Assembly: GCA_964480525.1 (NCBI GenBank)
Contig: CAYZOV010000010.1
Location: 1 to 64,000 of the forward strand
Length of the DNA: 64,000 bases
Origin: JAAZZIT01 sp964480525
GTDB lineage: Bacteria; Bacillota; Clostridia; Oscillospirales; Ruminococcaceae
Reading direction: 5' to 3'
Shown: positions 35,174-43,604 of the stretch, piece by piece
How the letters are laid out: each line of letters opens with the position of its first letter
Position numbering within the stretch: the first letter of the stretch is position 1
Translations under genes and position numbers: made by a program
The notes under the pieces: model-generated
Seen by the model: the letters and a program-made list of their open reading frames with translations, nothing else
Database searches by the model: none
Told to the model about the DNA's origin: nothing

Positions 35174-35692
35174 ATTAGCAACAAAGAATTGCAAATCAAC
35201 GAGGAAATCCGTGATAAGGAAATAAGAGTCGTTGGTGTTGACGGAAGCCAGCTTGGAATTATGTCTGCAAAAGAAGCACTTGAAATTGCAGAAGAAAATG
35301 ACCTTGACCTTGTTAAAATCGCTCCGCAGGCTACTCCGCCGGTGTGCAGAATCATGGACTACGGCAAGTATTGTTTTGAACAGACAAAACGAGAAAAAGA
35401 AGCGAGAAAAAACCAAAAAGTGATGGAAATAAAAGAGGTTAGAATGACCTCTGCGATTGACACTCACGATTTTGAAACAAAAGTTAATCAGGCTATTAAG
35501 TTTTTGAAAAACGGTGACAAAATCAAGGTATCTGTAAGATTCAAAAAACGTGCAGTTGCTCACCCACGCCTGGGAGAAGAATTGCTGATGAAATTCAAAG
35601 AAGCAATCGCAGGTGCAGGGGTTGTTGATAAGCCTATGAAAATGGAGGGCAAAGCTCTCGTAATGTTTGTAGCTCCAATCAGCTCAAAGTAA
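35174..35692 (+). CDS. infC: Translation initiation factor IF-3, ATT start
   Basis: 172 aa. IF-3 keeps the 30S subunit free and checks start codons. The best start is ATT at 35174 (encoding the initial residue of xSNKELQINEEIRDKEIR) with GGAGG at 35161-35165, 8 bases away. No ATG or GTG fits; longer frames run back through the attenuator. An ATT start is the known device for IF-3 autoregulation. N-domain (VRVVGVDGSQLG-type) and C-domain (KEVRMTSAIDTHDFETK, FKKRAVAHPRLGEELL) are complete. Confidence 0.95.
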   Translation: MSNKELQINEEIRDKEIRVVGVDGSQLGIMSAKEALEIAEENDLDLVKIAPQATPPVCRIMDYGKYCFEQTKREKEARKNQKVMEIKEVRMTSAIDTHDFETKVNQAIKFLKNGDKIKVSVRFKKRAVAHPRLGEELLMKFKEAIAGAGVVDKPMKMEGKALVMFVAPISSK

Positions 35693-35717
35693 ATAATTTT
35701 TAAGGAGGATAAATTTT

Positions 35718-35915
35718 ATGCCAAAGGTAAAGACACATTCTGGTGCAAAAAAGCGTTTTAAAGTAACAGGCACAGGAAAAATTAAGTTCCAGCACACAAA
35801 CAAAAGACATAGACTTACACAAAAGGCTCATAAGAGAAAGAGAATTTTGCGTGGTTCAGCTTATGCCGACAGTACGAATCTCAAGAACGTAAAGGCACTT
35901 ATCCCTTACAAGTAA
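35718..35915 (+). CDS. rpmI: 50S ribosomal protein L35
   Basis: 65 aa, highly basic, with the family pattern MPKVKTHSGAKKRFKVTGTGKI, then RHRLTQKAHKRKRILRGSAYAD. AAGGAGG ribosome site 7-8 bases before the ATG. It is the middle gene of the classical infC-rpmI-rplT operon. Confidence 0.98.
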   Translation: MPKVKTHSGAKKRFKVTGTGKIKFQHTNKRHRLTQKAHKRKRILRGSAYADSTNLKNVKALIPYK

Positions 35916-35970
35916 TCATAACGTAGGGAAAACTAACAACATTAAGAAAATAATCAGGAGGTAAATGACT

Positions 35971-36324
35971 ATGGCTCGTGTTAAGGGCGCAATGATGACT
36001 CGTAAGAGAAGAAATAAGACTCTTAAGCTCGCTAAGGGATATTTCGGTGCTAAGAGCAAGCATTTTAAGATGGCTAAGCAGGCTGTTATGAAATCAGGAC
36101 AGTACGCTTATATTGGAAGAAAACAGAAAAAGAGAGATTTCAGAAGTCTTTGGATTACAAGAATTTCTGCTGCTGCAAAGATGAACGGTATGAATTATTC
36201 AACATTCATGAACGGCGTTAAGAAAGCAGGAATCACACTTAACAGAAAAATGCTTTCTGAAATTGCTATTAACGACCCTGCAGGCTTTACTGCAATCGTT
36301 GAAAAGGCAAAGGCTGCTCTTTAA
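35971..36324 (+). CDS. rplT: 50S ribosomal protein L20
   Basis: 117 aa from ATG 35971 (AGGAGG 9 bases before); an in-frame ATG at 35965 is only 3 bases from that site. [26 protein letters not shown] and [22 protein letters not shown] are standard L20. It assembles early on 23S rRNA and is the expected repressor acting on the leader at 35008. Confidence 0.98.
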   Translation: MARVKGAMMTRKRRNKTLKLAKGYFGAKSKHFKMAKQAVMKSGQYAYIGRKQKKRDFRSLWITRISAAAKMNGMNYSTFMNGVKKAGITLNRKMLSEIAINDPAGFTAIVEKAKAAL

Positions 36325-36337
36325 TTAACGAATAACG

Positions 36338-36376
36338 ACACGCACAGTAATAAGCTCGTGCGTGTTTTGTTGTTTT
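36338..36376 (+). terminator. Terminator after rplT
   Basis: ACACGCAC (36338-36345) pairs with GTGCGTGT (36358-36365), followed by TTTGTTGTTTT. Confidence 0.85.
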
Positions 36377-36413
36377 ATGTAGTATGTTTAAACGGTGATT
36401 TGTGAGGGGTTTT

Positions 36414-37220
36414 ATGCAGATTACAAGTAAAGATAATCCGAATATCAAGCTTTTGTCTAAGCTTCTTTTGAATAAAAAAACACGAAGCGAAACGGGTCTT
36501 TTTGTTGTTGAGGGTATGCGAAATTGCCTTGATTTGGTGGAACAGTCCTTTGACGAAAAGGTGAAAATTCAGTCGCTTTTTTATACGGAAAAAGCACTTG
36601 AAACTTATGGCAAAAATTTTGACTTGTCCTGTTTTGACAAAATCGACGACGAGAAAAAATTCGTAATAACAAAAGAAATTGCGGATAAAATTTCTTTGGA
36701 GGATAATTGTCAAGGTGTGTTTTTGACGGCGTTTAAACTTGATTCTCGGTTTTGCCGTGAAAATCTTGACGAAAACGGGAAGTATGTTGTGCTTAATCAC
36801 TTGCAAGACCCCGGAAATATCGGTACTCTTTTGCGAACAGCCGACGCTGTGGGTGCAAGCGGTGTAATTATGACGGGAAATTGTTGCGATTTGTATAACC
36901 CGAAAGTCGTGCGAAGCGCTATGGGCAGCATTGGACGTGTGAAAATCTTTGTAGAAAACGACTTTGAAAAAGTGTGTAAAACCTTTGAAAAAATCGGCGT
37001 TAAAACTCTTGCGTCCGTTGTTAGGAACGGCGTTTCCGTCACCGAATACGACTTTTCAAAATCCTGTGCGGTGGTTATCGGCAACGAGGGACAGGGACTT
37101 TCGGAAAACGACGCAGATTTGTGCGCTGAAAAAATAACTATTCAAATGCACGGCAATATTAACTCGCTTAACGCAGCCGTGGCAGGTACTATTATTCTGT
37201 GGGAAATGTTTAGAAATTAA
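36414..37220 (+). CDS. TrmH-family (SpoU) RNA 2'-O-methyltransferase
   Basis: 268 aa from ATG 36414 (GAGGGG just before); a GTG at 36402 would overlap that ribosome site. It has an N-terminal RNA-binding substrate domain and a SPOUT knot domain with the three SpoU motifs: NHLQDPGNIGTLLRTADAVG, VIGNEGQGLS and INSLNAAVAGTIILWEM. Members methylate a 2'-hydroxyl in rRNA or tRNA using SAM; the target site is not deducible. It follows the rplT terminator, and its promoter is not clear. Confidence 0.92.
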   Translation: MQITSKDNPNIKLLSKLLLNKKTRSETGLFVVEGMRNCLDLVEQSFDEKVKIQSLFYTEKALETYGKNFDLSCFDKIDDEKKFVITKEIADKISLEDNCQGVFLTAFKLDSRFCRENLDENGKYVVLNHLQDPGNIGTLLRTADAVGASGVIMTGNCCDLYNPKVVRSAMGSIGRVKIFVENDFEKVCKTFEKIGVKTLASVVRNGVSVTEYDFSKSCAVVIGNEGQGLSENDADLCAEKITIQMHGNINSLNAAVAGTIILWEMFRN

Positions 37221-37221
37221 G

Positions 37222-37251
37222 TTGACTAAATTATGAAAAGGGTGGTATAAT
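37222..37251 (+). promoter_or_regulatory. Possible promoter before dprA
   Basis: TTGACT (37222-37227), 18 bases, TATAAT (37246-37251). Good boxes, but the predicted transcription start (~37258) falls inside the dprA ribosome site, so it would give an almost leaderless message. Confidence 0.45.
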
Positions 37252-37268
37252 TGGAGGAGAAACTTCTT

Positions 37269-38483
37269 TTGTGGCTTTGGTTTACGGATATATTCGGTGA
37301 GGCTAATCCGAGAAAATGGACTACAACGACCAGATTCGATACAATCGAAGAGTGTTACTACGCCTTTACTCATGGGGATTTCTACGGTCTTAATGACAAC
37401 GAAATACGCAAAATCAAAATGTCGAATTTTGAAAACGCAAAAAATATTATTGAATATTGCCACAAAAACCACATAAAAATATATTGCTACGAAAGTGAGG
37501 GTTTTCCCCAGAGATTGAGGGATTCGTATAATCCCCCGTCGGTTCTTTACGCAAAAACAGAACTGGAAAATCTTGACTTTCTTGACGATAAAATCAGCGT
37601 GGCTGTGGTGGGTTCCAGAAATGTGGACGAGTATTATGTGCGTGTTACACAAATGATTGTTTCGCAACTTGTTGAATCGGGAATAACCATCAACAGCGGA
37701 TTTGCTATGGGCGTTGACCATGTTGCGCACCAAACCGCACTTGACAAAGGCGGCAAAACCGTGGCGGTGCTGGGGTCGGGCATAGACTGGGATTATCCTT
37801 TGGGAACGATGAAATTTAAAAACCAAATCGCCCAAAACGGTGTGGTTTTTTCAGAATATCCTCCACTTCATAAACCAAGACCTTTTGATTTTAAATCACG
37901 CAACCGTATTCTTTCGGGCATTAGCAACGGTGTGGTTGTTACGCAGGCAGGTCTTGACAGCGGTTCTCTGAATACGGTTTCCTACGGTGTGTCCCAGGGC
38001 AGGGATATTTTCTGCGTTCCGCCAAAGGATTTGTTCGACGAAAGATTCGCAGGCGTTATCGACGTTTTGAGAGATGGTGCAATTCCGGTGTTTGACGGAC
38101 GTGACGTTTTGTATGAATATTTTGAAAATTATTCACGCAAAGTGGATATTAACAAAAATTTGCAAATTTTCACAGTTAAAACCGAGGATTCGTTTTTGTT
38201 TGCAAAAAATAACAAAGTGGATTCTTCCGAGAAAGAATCGCAAAACAGCGTGAAAAAACTTGCAAAACCCGAAGAAGTTTTGCCACAAAAACCGCAGATT
38301 GACGTCAGCACTTTGACGGAAATTCAGCAAAAAATCGTGGAATCCCTCAAAGGCAAACAACTTATTGCCGACGAATTGTCAAGGGAAATAAAAATTGATA
38401 TTATGGATTTGTACGGAGAACTGACCGAACTTGAAATTATGGGCGTGATAAAATCATTGCCGGGAAAAAGGTATGTTCTTTAA
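37269..38483 (+). CDS. dprA: DNA-processing protein DprA (Smf)
   Basis: About 404 aa. DprA binds single-stranded DNA and loads RecA during natural transformation. The Rossmann-like core shows VAVVGSRNVDEYYVR, GFAMGVDHVAHQTAL and GKTVAVLGSGIDWDYP. A C-terminal winged-helix DML1-like domain follows (TEIQQKIVESLKGKQLIADELSREIKID). Start: TTG at 37269 is 9 bases from GGAGGAG (37253-37259); the TTG at 37251 precedes that site and overlaps the -10 box. Followed closely by topA and trmFO, the same order as in Bacillus. Confidence 0.92.
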   Translation: MWLWFTDIFGEANPRKWTTTTRFDTIEECYYAFTHGDFYGLNDNEIRKIKMSNFENAKNIIEYCHKNHIKIYCYESEGFPQRLRDSYNPPSVLYAKTELENLDFLDDKISVAVVGSRNVDEYYVRVTQMIVSQLVESGITINSGFAMGVDHVAHQTALDKGGKTVAVLGSGIDWDYPLGTMKFKNQIAQNGVVFSEYPPLHKPRPFDFKSRNRILSGISNGVVVTQAGLDSGSLNTVSYGVSQGRDIFCVPPKDLFDERFAGVIDVLRDGAIPVFDGRDVLYEYFENYSRKVDINKNLQIFTVKTEDSFLFAKNNKVDSSEKESQNSVKKLAKPEEVLPQKPQIDVSTLTEIQQKIVESLKGKQLIADELSREIKIDIMDLYGELTELEIMGVIKSLPGKRYVL

Positions 38484-38510
38484 CATAAACAGGAAAGGAA
38501 GAATTATAAA

Positions 38511-40601
38511 TTGTCATATCTTTTGATAGTGGAATCGCCTACAAAGGTGCATACAATTAAGAATTTTTTGGATAAAGATTATGAGGTTATCGCTTCTATG
38601 GGGCATTTGAGAGATTTGCCTAAATCAAAACTTGCGGTAGACGTGGACAACAATTTTGAACCTCATTATATTGACATAAAAGGTAAAGAAAATCTGATTA
38701 AAGAAATAAAGAAAAAAGCTAAGAAATACGACAAAGTTTTGGTCGCAACCGACCCTGACCGTGAGGGCGAAGCTATTTCTTGGCATTTGGCGCATATTTT
38801 AAATCTTGACCTTAATGAAAAAAACCGTGTTACGTTTAACGAAATTACAAAATCCGCCGTGCTAAACGGAATCGAAAATCCGAGAACTATAAACATAGAC
38901 CTTGTAAACGCACAGCAGACCAGAAGAATTTTGGACAGAATCGTGGGTTATAAACTTTCTCCGTTTTTGTGGAAAAAGGTCAGACGTGGACTTTCGGCAG
39001 GTCGTGTTCAGTCGGTGGCGGTGCGTATGGTCGTTGACAGGGAACAGGAAATCCGTGACTTTGTTCCGCAGGAATATTGGTCTGTTGACGCAAAATTCAC
39101 GGCGCCGTCAAGCAGAAAAGTTTTTTCGGCAAAACTTAGCACAGTTGACGGAAAGAAAATCGAATTGAACGACAAAACAAGCGCAGACGAAATTCTAAAA
39201 CGCCTTGAAAACGCAGAGTACATTGTTTCCAACGTTAAAAAAAGCGTTCACAGAAAATCTCCGTCCGCACCTTTTACAACTTCAACTATGCAACAGGAAG
39301 CGTCAAGACGTTTGGGATTCCAGACGGTGAGAACAATGCGTGCGGCGCAAGAACTTTACGAGGGTATCGAAATCGCAGATTTGGGTGCGACGGGTCTTAT
39401 TACCTATATGCGTACAGACAGCCTTAGAGTTTCCGACGAAGCCAGAGAATCGGCGTATAAGTTTATTGAGGAAAAATACGGCAAAGATTATGTTCCTGAC
39501 AAACCGAGAGTTTATAAAACTAAAGGTTCTGCACAGGACGCCCACGAAGCAATCAGACCGACCCACCCGGAACTCACTCCTGAAATCGTTAAGCAAAACG
39601 GCGTAACTTCCGACCAGTATAAACTTTATAAACTTATCTGGGAAAGATTTATCGCAAGCCAGATGGCAAACTGCCTTATGGATACGGTGTCGGTGGATAT
39701 TTCGGCAAACGGTTGCGGTTTTAAAGCAACGGGATATTCCGTTAAATTCGACGGATTTACCGTTCTTTATGAGGAACAAAAAGACGACGAGGGCGAAAAG
39801 AAAAACGTTTTGCCGTTAATTAAAAAGGACGATAAACTTAATTTGAAAGAACTTTTGGGAAATCAGCATTTCACACAACCGCCTGCAAGATATACCGAAG
39901 CAAGCCTTGTAAAAGCTTTTGAGGAAAACGGAATCGCCAGACCGTCAACTTATGCAACAACCGTTTCCACGATTATTTCCAGAAATTATGTTGAACGTGA
40001 CGGAAAACAAATTAAACCTACGTCTTTGGGCGAAGTAACAACCCAGCTTATGAAAGAACATTTTGAGGATATTGTGGACGTAAAGTTTACGGCAAAAATG
40101 GAAAACAACCTTGACGCCGTGGAGCTTGGGAAAAAAGATTGGGTAAAAACGCTGGACGAATTTTACAAAGGTTTTGAAAAAAACCTTGACAACGCCGAAA
40201 AGGAAATGGAAGGCAAACGTGTAAAAGTTCCGGACGAACAAACCGACCAAATTTGCGAAATTTGCGGAAAACCTATGGTTATAAAAATCGGAAAATTCGG
40301 AAAATTCGTGGCTTGTTCCGGATTCCCGGAGTGCAAAAACACAAAGGCAATTGTACACGAAACAGGCGGATTCTGTCCGCTGTGTTCAAAGAAAGTTTTG
40401 CAAAAAAAATCAAAAAGGGGCAAAGTATTTTTCGGTTGTGAAAACAACCCTGAATGTTCGTTTATGACTTGGGATACGCCGACAAAGGAAAAATGTCCGA
40501 AGTGTGGCAGTACGCTGTTCCAAAAAGGCGGAAAAAACGGGGTTTTGCTGTGCCACAAACCCGATTGCGGTTATGAAAGGGCGTTGGGAAATGAAAGTTA
40601 A
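38511..40601 (+). CDS. topA: DNA topoisomerase I, TTG start
   Basis: 696 aa type IA topoisomerase that relaxes negative supercoils. The TTG at 38511 begins MSYLLIVESPTKVHTIKNF (Toprim), with ATDPDREGEAISWHL metal-binding acidic cluster and the active-site Tyr in TGLITYMRTDSLR. Three C-terminal zinc ribbons are present: CEICGKPMVIKIGKFGKF...C, CPLCSKKVL...C and CPKCGSTLF...C. AGGAAAGGAAG lies upstream at suitable spacing. Its end overlaps trmFO by 11 bases. Confidence 0.97.
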   Translation: MSYLLIVESPTKVHTIKNFLDKDYEVIASMGHLRDLPKSKLAVDVDNNFEPHYIDIKGKENLIKEIKKKAKKYDKVLVATDPDREGEAISWHLAHILNLDLNEKNRVTFNEITKSAVLNGIENPRTINIDLVNAQQTRRILDRIVGYKLSPFLWKKVRRGLSAGRVQSVAVRMVVDREQEIRDFVPQEYWSVDAKFTAPSSRKVFSAKLSTVDGKKIELNDKTSADEILKRLENAEYIVSNVKKSVHRKSPSAPFTTSTMQQEASRRLGFQTVRTMRAAQELYEGIEIADLGATGLITYMRTDSLRVSDEARESAYKFIEEKYGKDYVPDKPRVYKTKGSAQDAHEAIRPTHPELTPEIVKQNGVTSDQYKLYKLIWERFIASQMANCLMDTVSVDISANGCGFKATGYSVKFDGFTVLYEEQKDDEGEKKNVLPLIKKDDKLNLKELLGNQHFTQPPARYTEASLVKAFEENGIARPSTYATTVSTIISRNYVERDGKQIKPTSLGEVTTQLMKEHFEDIVDVKFTAKMENNLDAVELGKKDWVKTLDEFYKGFEKNLDNAEKEMEGKRVKVPDEQTDQICEICGKPMVIKIGKFGKFVACSGFPECKNTKAIVHETGGFCPLCSKKVLQKKSKRGKVFFGCENNPECSFMTWDTPTKEKCPKCGSTLFQKGGKNGVLLCHKPDCGYERALGNES

Positions 40602-41895
40602 GGTTATCGGCGGAGGTCTTGCAGGTTGCGAAGCTGCGTGGAGTTTGGCAAACGCAGGAATTGAAGTGGATTTGTACGAAATGAAGCCTGTTAAATTTTC
40701 ACCTGCCCATAAGTATAAGGGTCTTGCGGAATTGGTGTGTTCTAATTCTTTGAAAGCCGACAGAATCGGTTCGGCGGCAGGTATGCTTAAAGAGGAAATG
40801 CGTAGACTGGGGTCGGTAACAATGGATTGTGCCGAACTTTCAAGAGTTTCCGCAGGCGGTGCGTTGGCTGTTGACCGTGAAAAATTTTCAGACCTTGTTA
40901 CCGAAAAAATTAAAAATCACCCTCTTATTAACTTGATTTCAAAAGAGGTTGAGGAAATTCCTCTTGACGAAAATGTGATTGTGGCAACAGGTCCTTTGAC
41001 AAGCGGAAAACTTGCGGAAAATATCCAGAAACTTTGCGGTGATTATCTTAGTTTTCACGACGCCGCAGCTCCGATTGTGACGTTTGACAGCCTTGACAAA
41101 AACCTTGTTTTCTTTGCATCAAGATACGGCAGGGGTGAAGCGGATTATATAAACTGCCCTATGAACAAAGAGGAATACGAGCGTTTTTATACCGAACTTG
41201 TAAACGCCGAAGCTGTTACGTTAAAAGAGTTTGAAAAGGAGCATTTCAAGGTTTACGAGGGTTGTATGCCTATCGAAGTTTTGGCAAAACGTGGGGCGGA
41301 TACAATGCGTTTCGGACCTTTGAAACCTGTGGGACTGACAGACCCACGAACCGACAAAAGACCGTATGCCGTGGTTCAACTTAGGGCGGAAAATGCCGAG
41401 GGTACGCTTTATAATCTGGTGGGTTTTCAGACAAACCTTAAATTTGGCGAACAAAAGAGGGTTTTCTCGCTAATTACAGGGCTTGAAAATGCTGAATTTG
41501 TACGCTATGGCGTAATGCACAGAAATACTTTTATAAATTCAACTAAGCTTTTAAATTCAAATTTTCAAATGAGAGAACACGAAAATATCTATTTTGCAGG
41601 TCAGATTACGGGGGTAGAGGGTTATATCGAATCTGCCGCAAGCGGTATTTTTGCGGGAATATCTATGGCTCGTCAGCTTAAAGGTCTTTCGCCTGTAAAA
41701 CTGCCGAACACAACAATGCTTGGTGCGTTGGCAAATTATATCAGCGACGAATCCGTGGAAAATTTCCAGCCTATGGGTTGCAATATGGGAATTTTGCCTG
41801 AACTTCCCGAAAGAATCAGGGATAAAAAACTGAAATACCAAACTATCGCCGAAAGAGGTCTTAAAGACTTGGACGAGGTTTTGAAAAATATGTAA
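40591..41895 (+). CDS. trmFO: Folate- and FAD-dependent tRNA (uracil-54-C5)-methyltransferase
   Basis: 434 aa from ATG 40591 (MKVKVIGGGLAGCEAAWSLANAG). It makes ribothymidine at position 54 of tRNA using methylene-THF, the Gram-positive alternative to TrmA. The FAD-binding GxGxxG (GGGLAGCEAA), VCSNSLKAD, RVSAGGALAVDRE, FAGQITGVEGYIESAASG and YISDESVENFQPMGCNMG are all family motifs. An earlier in-frame ATG (40504) lies deep in topA and is rejected. topA-trmFO linkage is conserved in Firmicutes. Confidence 0.97.
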   Translation: MKVKVIGGGLAGCEAAWSLANAGIEVDLYEMKPVKFSPAHKYKGLAELVCSNSLKADRIGSAAGMLKEEMRRLGSVTMDCAELSRVSAGGALAVDREKFSDLVTEKIKNHPLINLISKEVEEIPLDENVIVATGPLTSGKLAENIQKLCGDYLSFHDAAAPIVTFDSLDKNLVFFASRYGRGEADYINCPMNKEEYERFYTELVNAEAVTLKEFEKEHFKVYEGCMPIEVLAKRGADTMRFGPLKPVGLTDPRTDKRPYAVVQLRAENAEGTLYNLVGFQTNLKFGEQKRVFSLITGLENAEFVRYGVMHRNTFINSTKLLNSNFQMREHENIYFAGQITGVEGYIESAASGIFAGISMARQLKGLSPVKLPNTTMLGALANYISDESVENFQPMGCNMGILPELPERIRDKKLKYQTIAERGLKDLDEVLKNM

Positions 41896-41917
41896 TTTTG
41901 CGAAAGGAGAAAGAGGT

Positions 41918-42913
41918 ATGAATATTATTGTGGACGCTTTCGGTGGGGATAACGCCCCTTTGGAAGTTATAAAAGGTTCGCTTATGGCTAAGGAAAAATT
42001 CGATACCGAAATAACTTTGGTGGGCGACGAAGAAAAAATAAAAAAATGTGCTGAAAAAAACGGACTTGATATTTCAAATTTGAAAATAAAACACGCCGAC
42101 AGCGTTATCGAAGTTTGCGAACAGCCAACGGAAATTATAAAAAGCAAAACCGACTGTTCTATGGCTGTGGGAATGAAAATGCTAGCCGACGACGAGGGCG
42201 ACGCATTTGTTTCCGCAGGTTCAACGGGTGCGCTTGTTGTGGGCGGAACATTTATAGTTAAGCGAATTAAGGGCGTTAAGCGTGCAGCACTTGCTCCGAT
42301 TTTGCCGACTTCTACCACACCGTTTATTCTTCTTGACGCAGGTGCGAATACCGACTGTCGCCCTGAAATGCTCCAACAATGGGCAATTATGGGATATGCT
42401 TATATGAAGAAAATTATGGGATATGAAAACCCAAAGGTTATGCTTGCGAATATCGGTGCGGAAGAATCAAAAGGCAGAGAACTTGAAGTTGAAACATACA
42501 AGCTTTTGCAAAACACCCCTGTAAATTTCGGCGGAAATATCGAAGCAAGAGATTTGCCGACAGGTCAAGCCGACGTTGTGGTGGCTGACGGATATACGGG
42601 AAATATGCTTTTAAAACTTTACGAGGGTATGGGAAAATTTATCTCCCGTGAGCTAAAGGGTATGCTTATGAACGGCTTTAATTCAAAGCTTGCGGCACTT
42701 TTGATTTTGAAAAAGGTTAAGGCTTTTCGCAAAAAAATGGACTATTCCGAGTACGGCGGTTCACCGCTTTTGGGAACGTCAAAGCCTGTTATTAAGGCAC
42801 ACGGAAGCTCGGACGCTAAGGCGTTTTATAACGCAATAAGACAAGCATACCAGTTTACTTCGTCAGGCGCAATAGATGAAATGGCGAAAGTTATTCAAGA
42901 GGTAAAAAAGTAA
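41918..42913 (+). CDS. plsX: Phosphate acyltransferase PlsX
   Basis: 331 aa. PlsX converts acyl-ACP to acyl-phosphate, the first committed step of phospholipid synthesis in Gram-positives. Typical blocks are IIVDAFGGDNAPLEV, VSAGSTGALVVGGTF, ILLDAGANTDC, GNIEARDLPTG and DVVVADGYTGNMLLK. An AAAGGAGA ribosome site is present. acpP, often found between plsX and rnc in Firmicutes, is absent here: rnc begins one base after the stop. Confidence 0.97.
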   Translation: MNIIVDAFGGDNAPLEVIKGSLMAKEKFDTEITLVGDEEKIKKCAEKNGLDISNLKIKHADSVIEVCEQPTEIIKSKTDCSMAVGMKMLADDEGDAFVSAGSTGALVVGGTFIVKRIKGVKRAALAPILPTSTTPFILLDAGANTDCRPEMLQQWAIMGYAYMKKIMGYENPKVMLANIGAEESKGRELEVETYKLLQNTPVNFGGNIEARDLPTGQADVVVADGYTGNMLLKLYEGMGKFISRELKGMLMNGFNSKLAALLILKKVKAFRKKMDYSEYGGSPLLGTSKPVIKAHGSSDAKAFYNAIRQAYQFTSSGAIDEMAKVIQEVKK

Positions 42914-42914
42914 T

Positions 42915-43604
42915 ATGAACAATAAGAATTTTAAAGAATTTGAAAAAATAATAGGCTATACCTTTAAAAATGACAAGCTTTTGTTCGAGGCACTTTCTCA
43001 TTCGTCATTTGCAAACGAAACAAAGAGAAATTCAAACGAAAGATTGGAATTTTTGGGGGATTCGGTGCTTTCAATCGTTGTGTCGGACTTTTTGTTTGAA
43101 AATTATAAACACCTGCCGGAGGGACAGCTAACCAAAGTCAGAGCAAGCCTTGTATGCGAAAGCTCCCTTTTCGAGTTTGCTAAAACAATTCGATTGGGCG
43201 ACTTTTTAATGCTTGGCAAAGGTGAAGAAAACACAGGCGGACGCACCCGACCGTCAATTCTGGCAGACGCTTTTGAAGCTGTTATTGCCGCAATTTATCT
43301 TGACGGGGGAATTGAATGTGCCACAAAATATATTTTAGGCTTTATCCCAAAGGATTTAAATGTTGTCAAGGCTAATTCAAACCACGATTACAAGACGATT
43401 TTGCAGGAAATTATTCAAAAAAATCCCGAGGAAAAGGTGGAATATTTCCTCAAAAATGCCGTGGGTCCCGACCATAACAAGACCTTTACTATTCAGGTAA
43501 AACTTAATTCAAACGTTATCGGTGAGGGCGTGGGACATTCCAAAAAACAGGCTGAACAAATGGCGGCTTGCGAAGCGTTAAAACTTATGGGTTATGAAAC
43601 ATAG
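42915..43604 (+). CDS. rnc: Ribonuclease III
   Basis: 229 aa double-strand-specific endoribonuclease that processes rRNA and mRNA. The catalytic signature ERLEFLGDSVLSIVVSDFLF and a second acidic site in RPSILADAFEAVIAAIYLDGG are present. The C-terminal double-stranded RNA-binding domain ends GHSKKQAEQMAACEALKLM. It overlaps the next gene by 11 bases and leads into smc and ftsY, a conserved Firmicute cluster. Confidence 0.97.
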   Translation: MNNKNFKEFEKIIGYTFKNDKLLFEALSHSSFANETKRNSNERLEFLGDSVLSIVVSDFLFENYKHLPEGQLTKVRASLVCESSLFEFAKTIRLGDFLMLGKGEENTGGRTRPSILADAFEAVIAAIYLDGGIECATKYILGFIPKDLNVVKANSNHDYKTILQEIIQKNPEEKVEYFLKNAVGPDHNKTFTIQVKLNSNVIGEGVGHSKKQAEQMAACEALKLMGYET

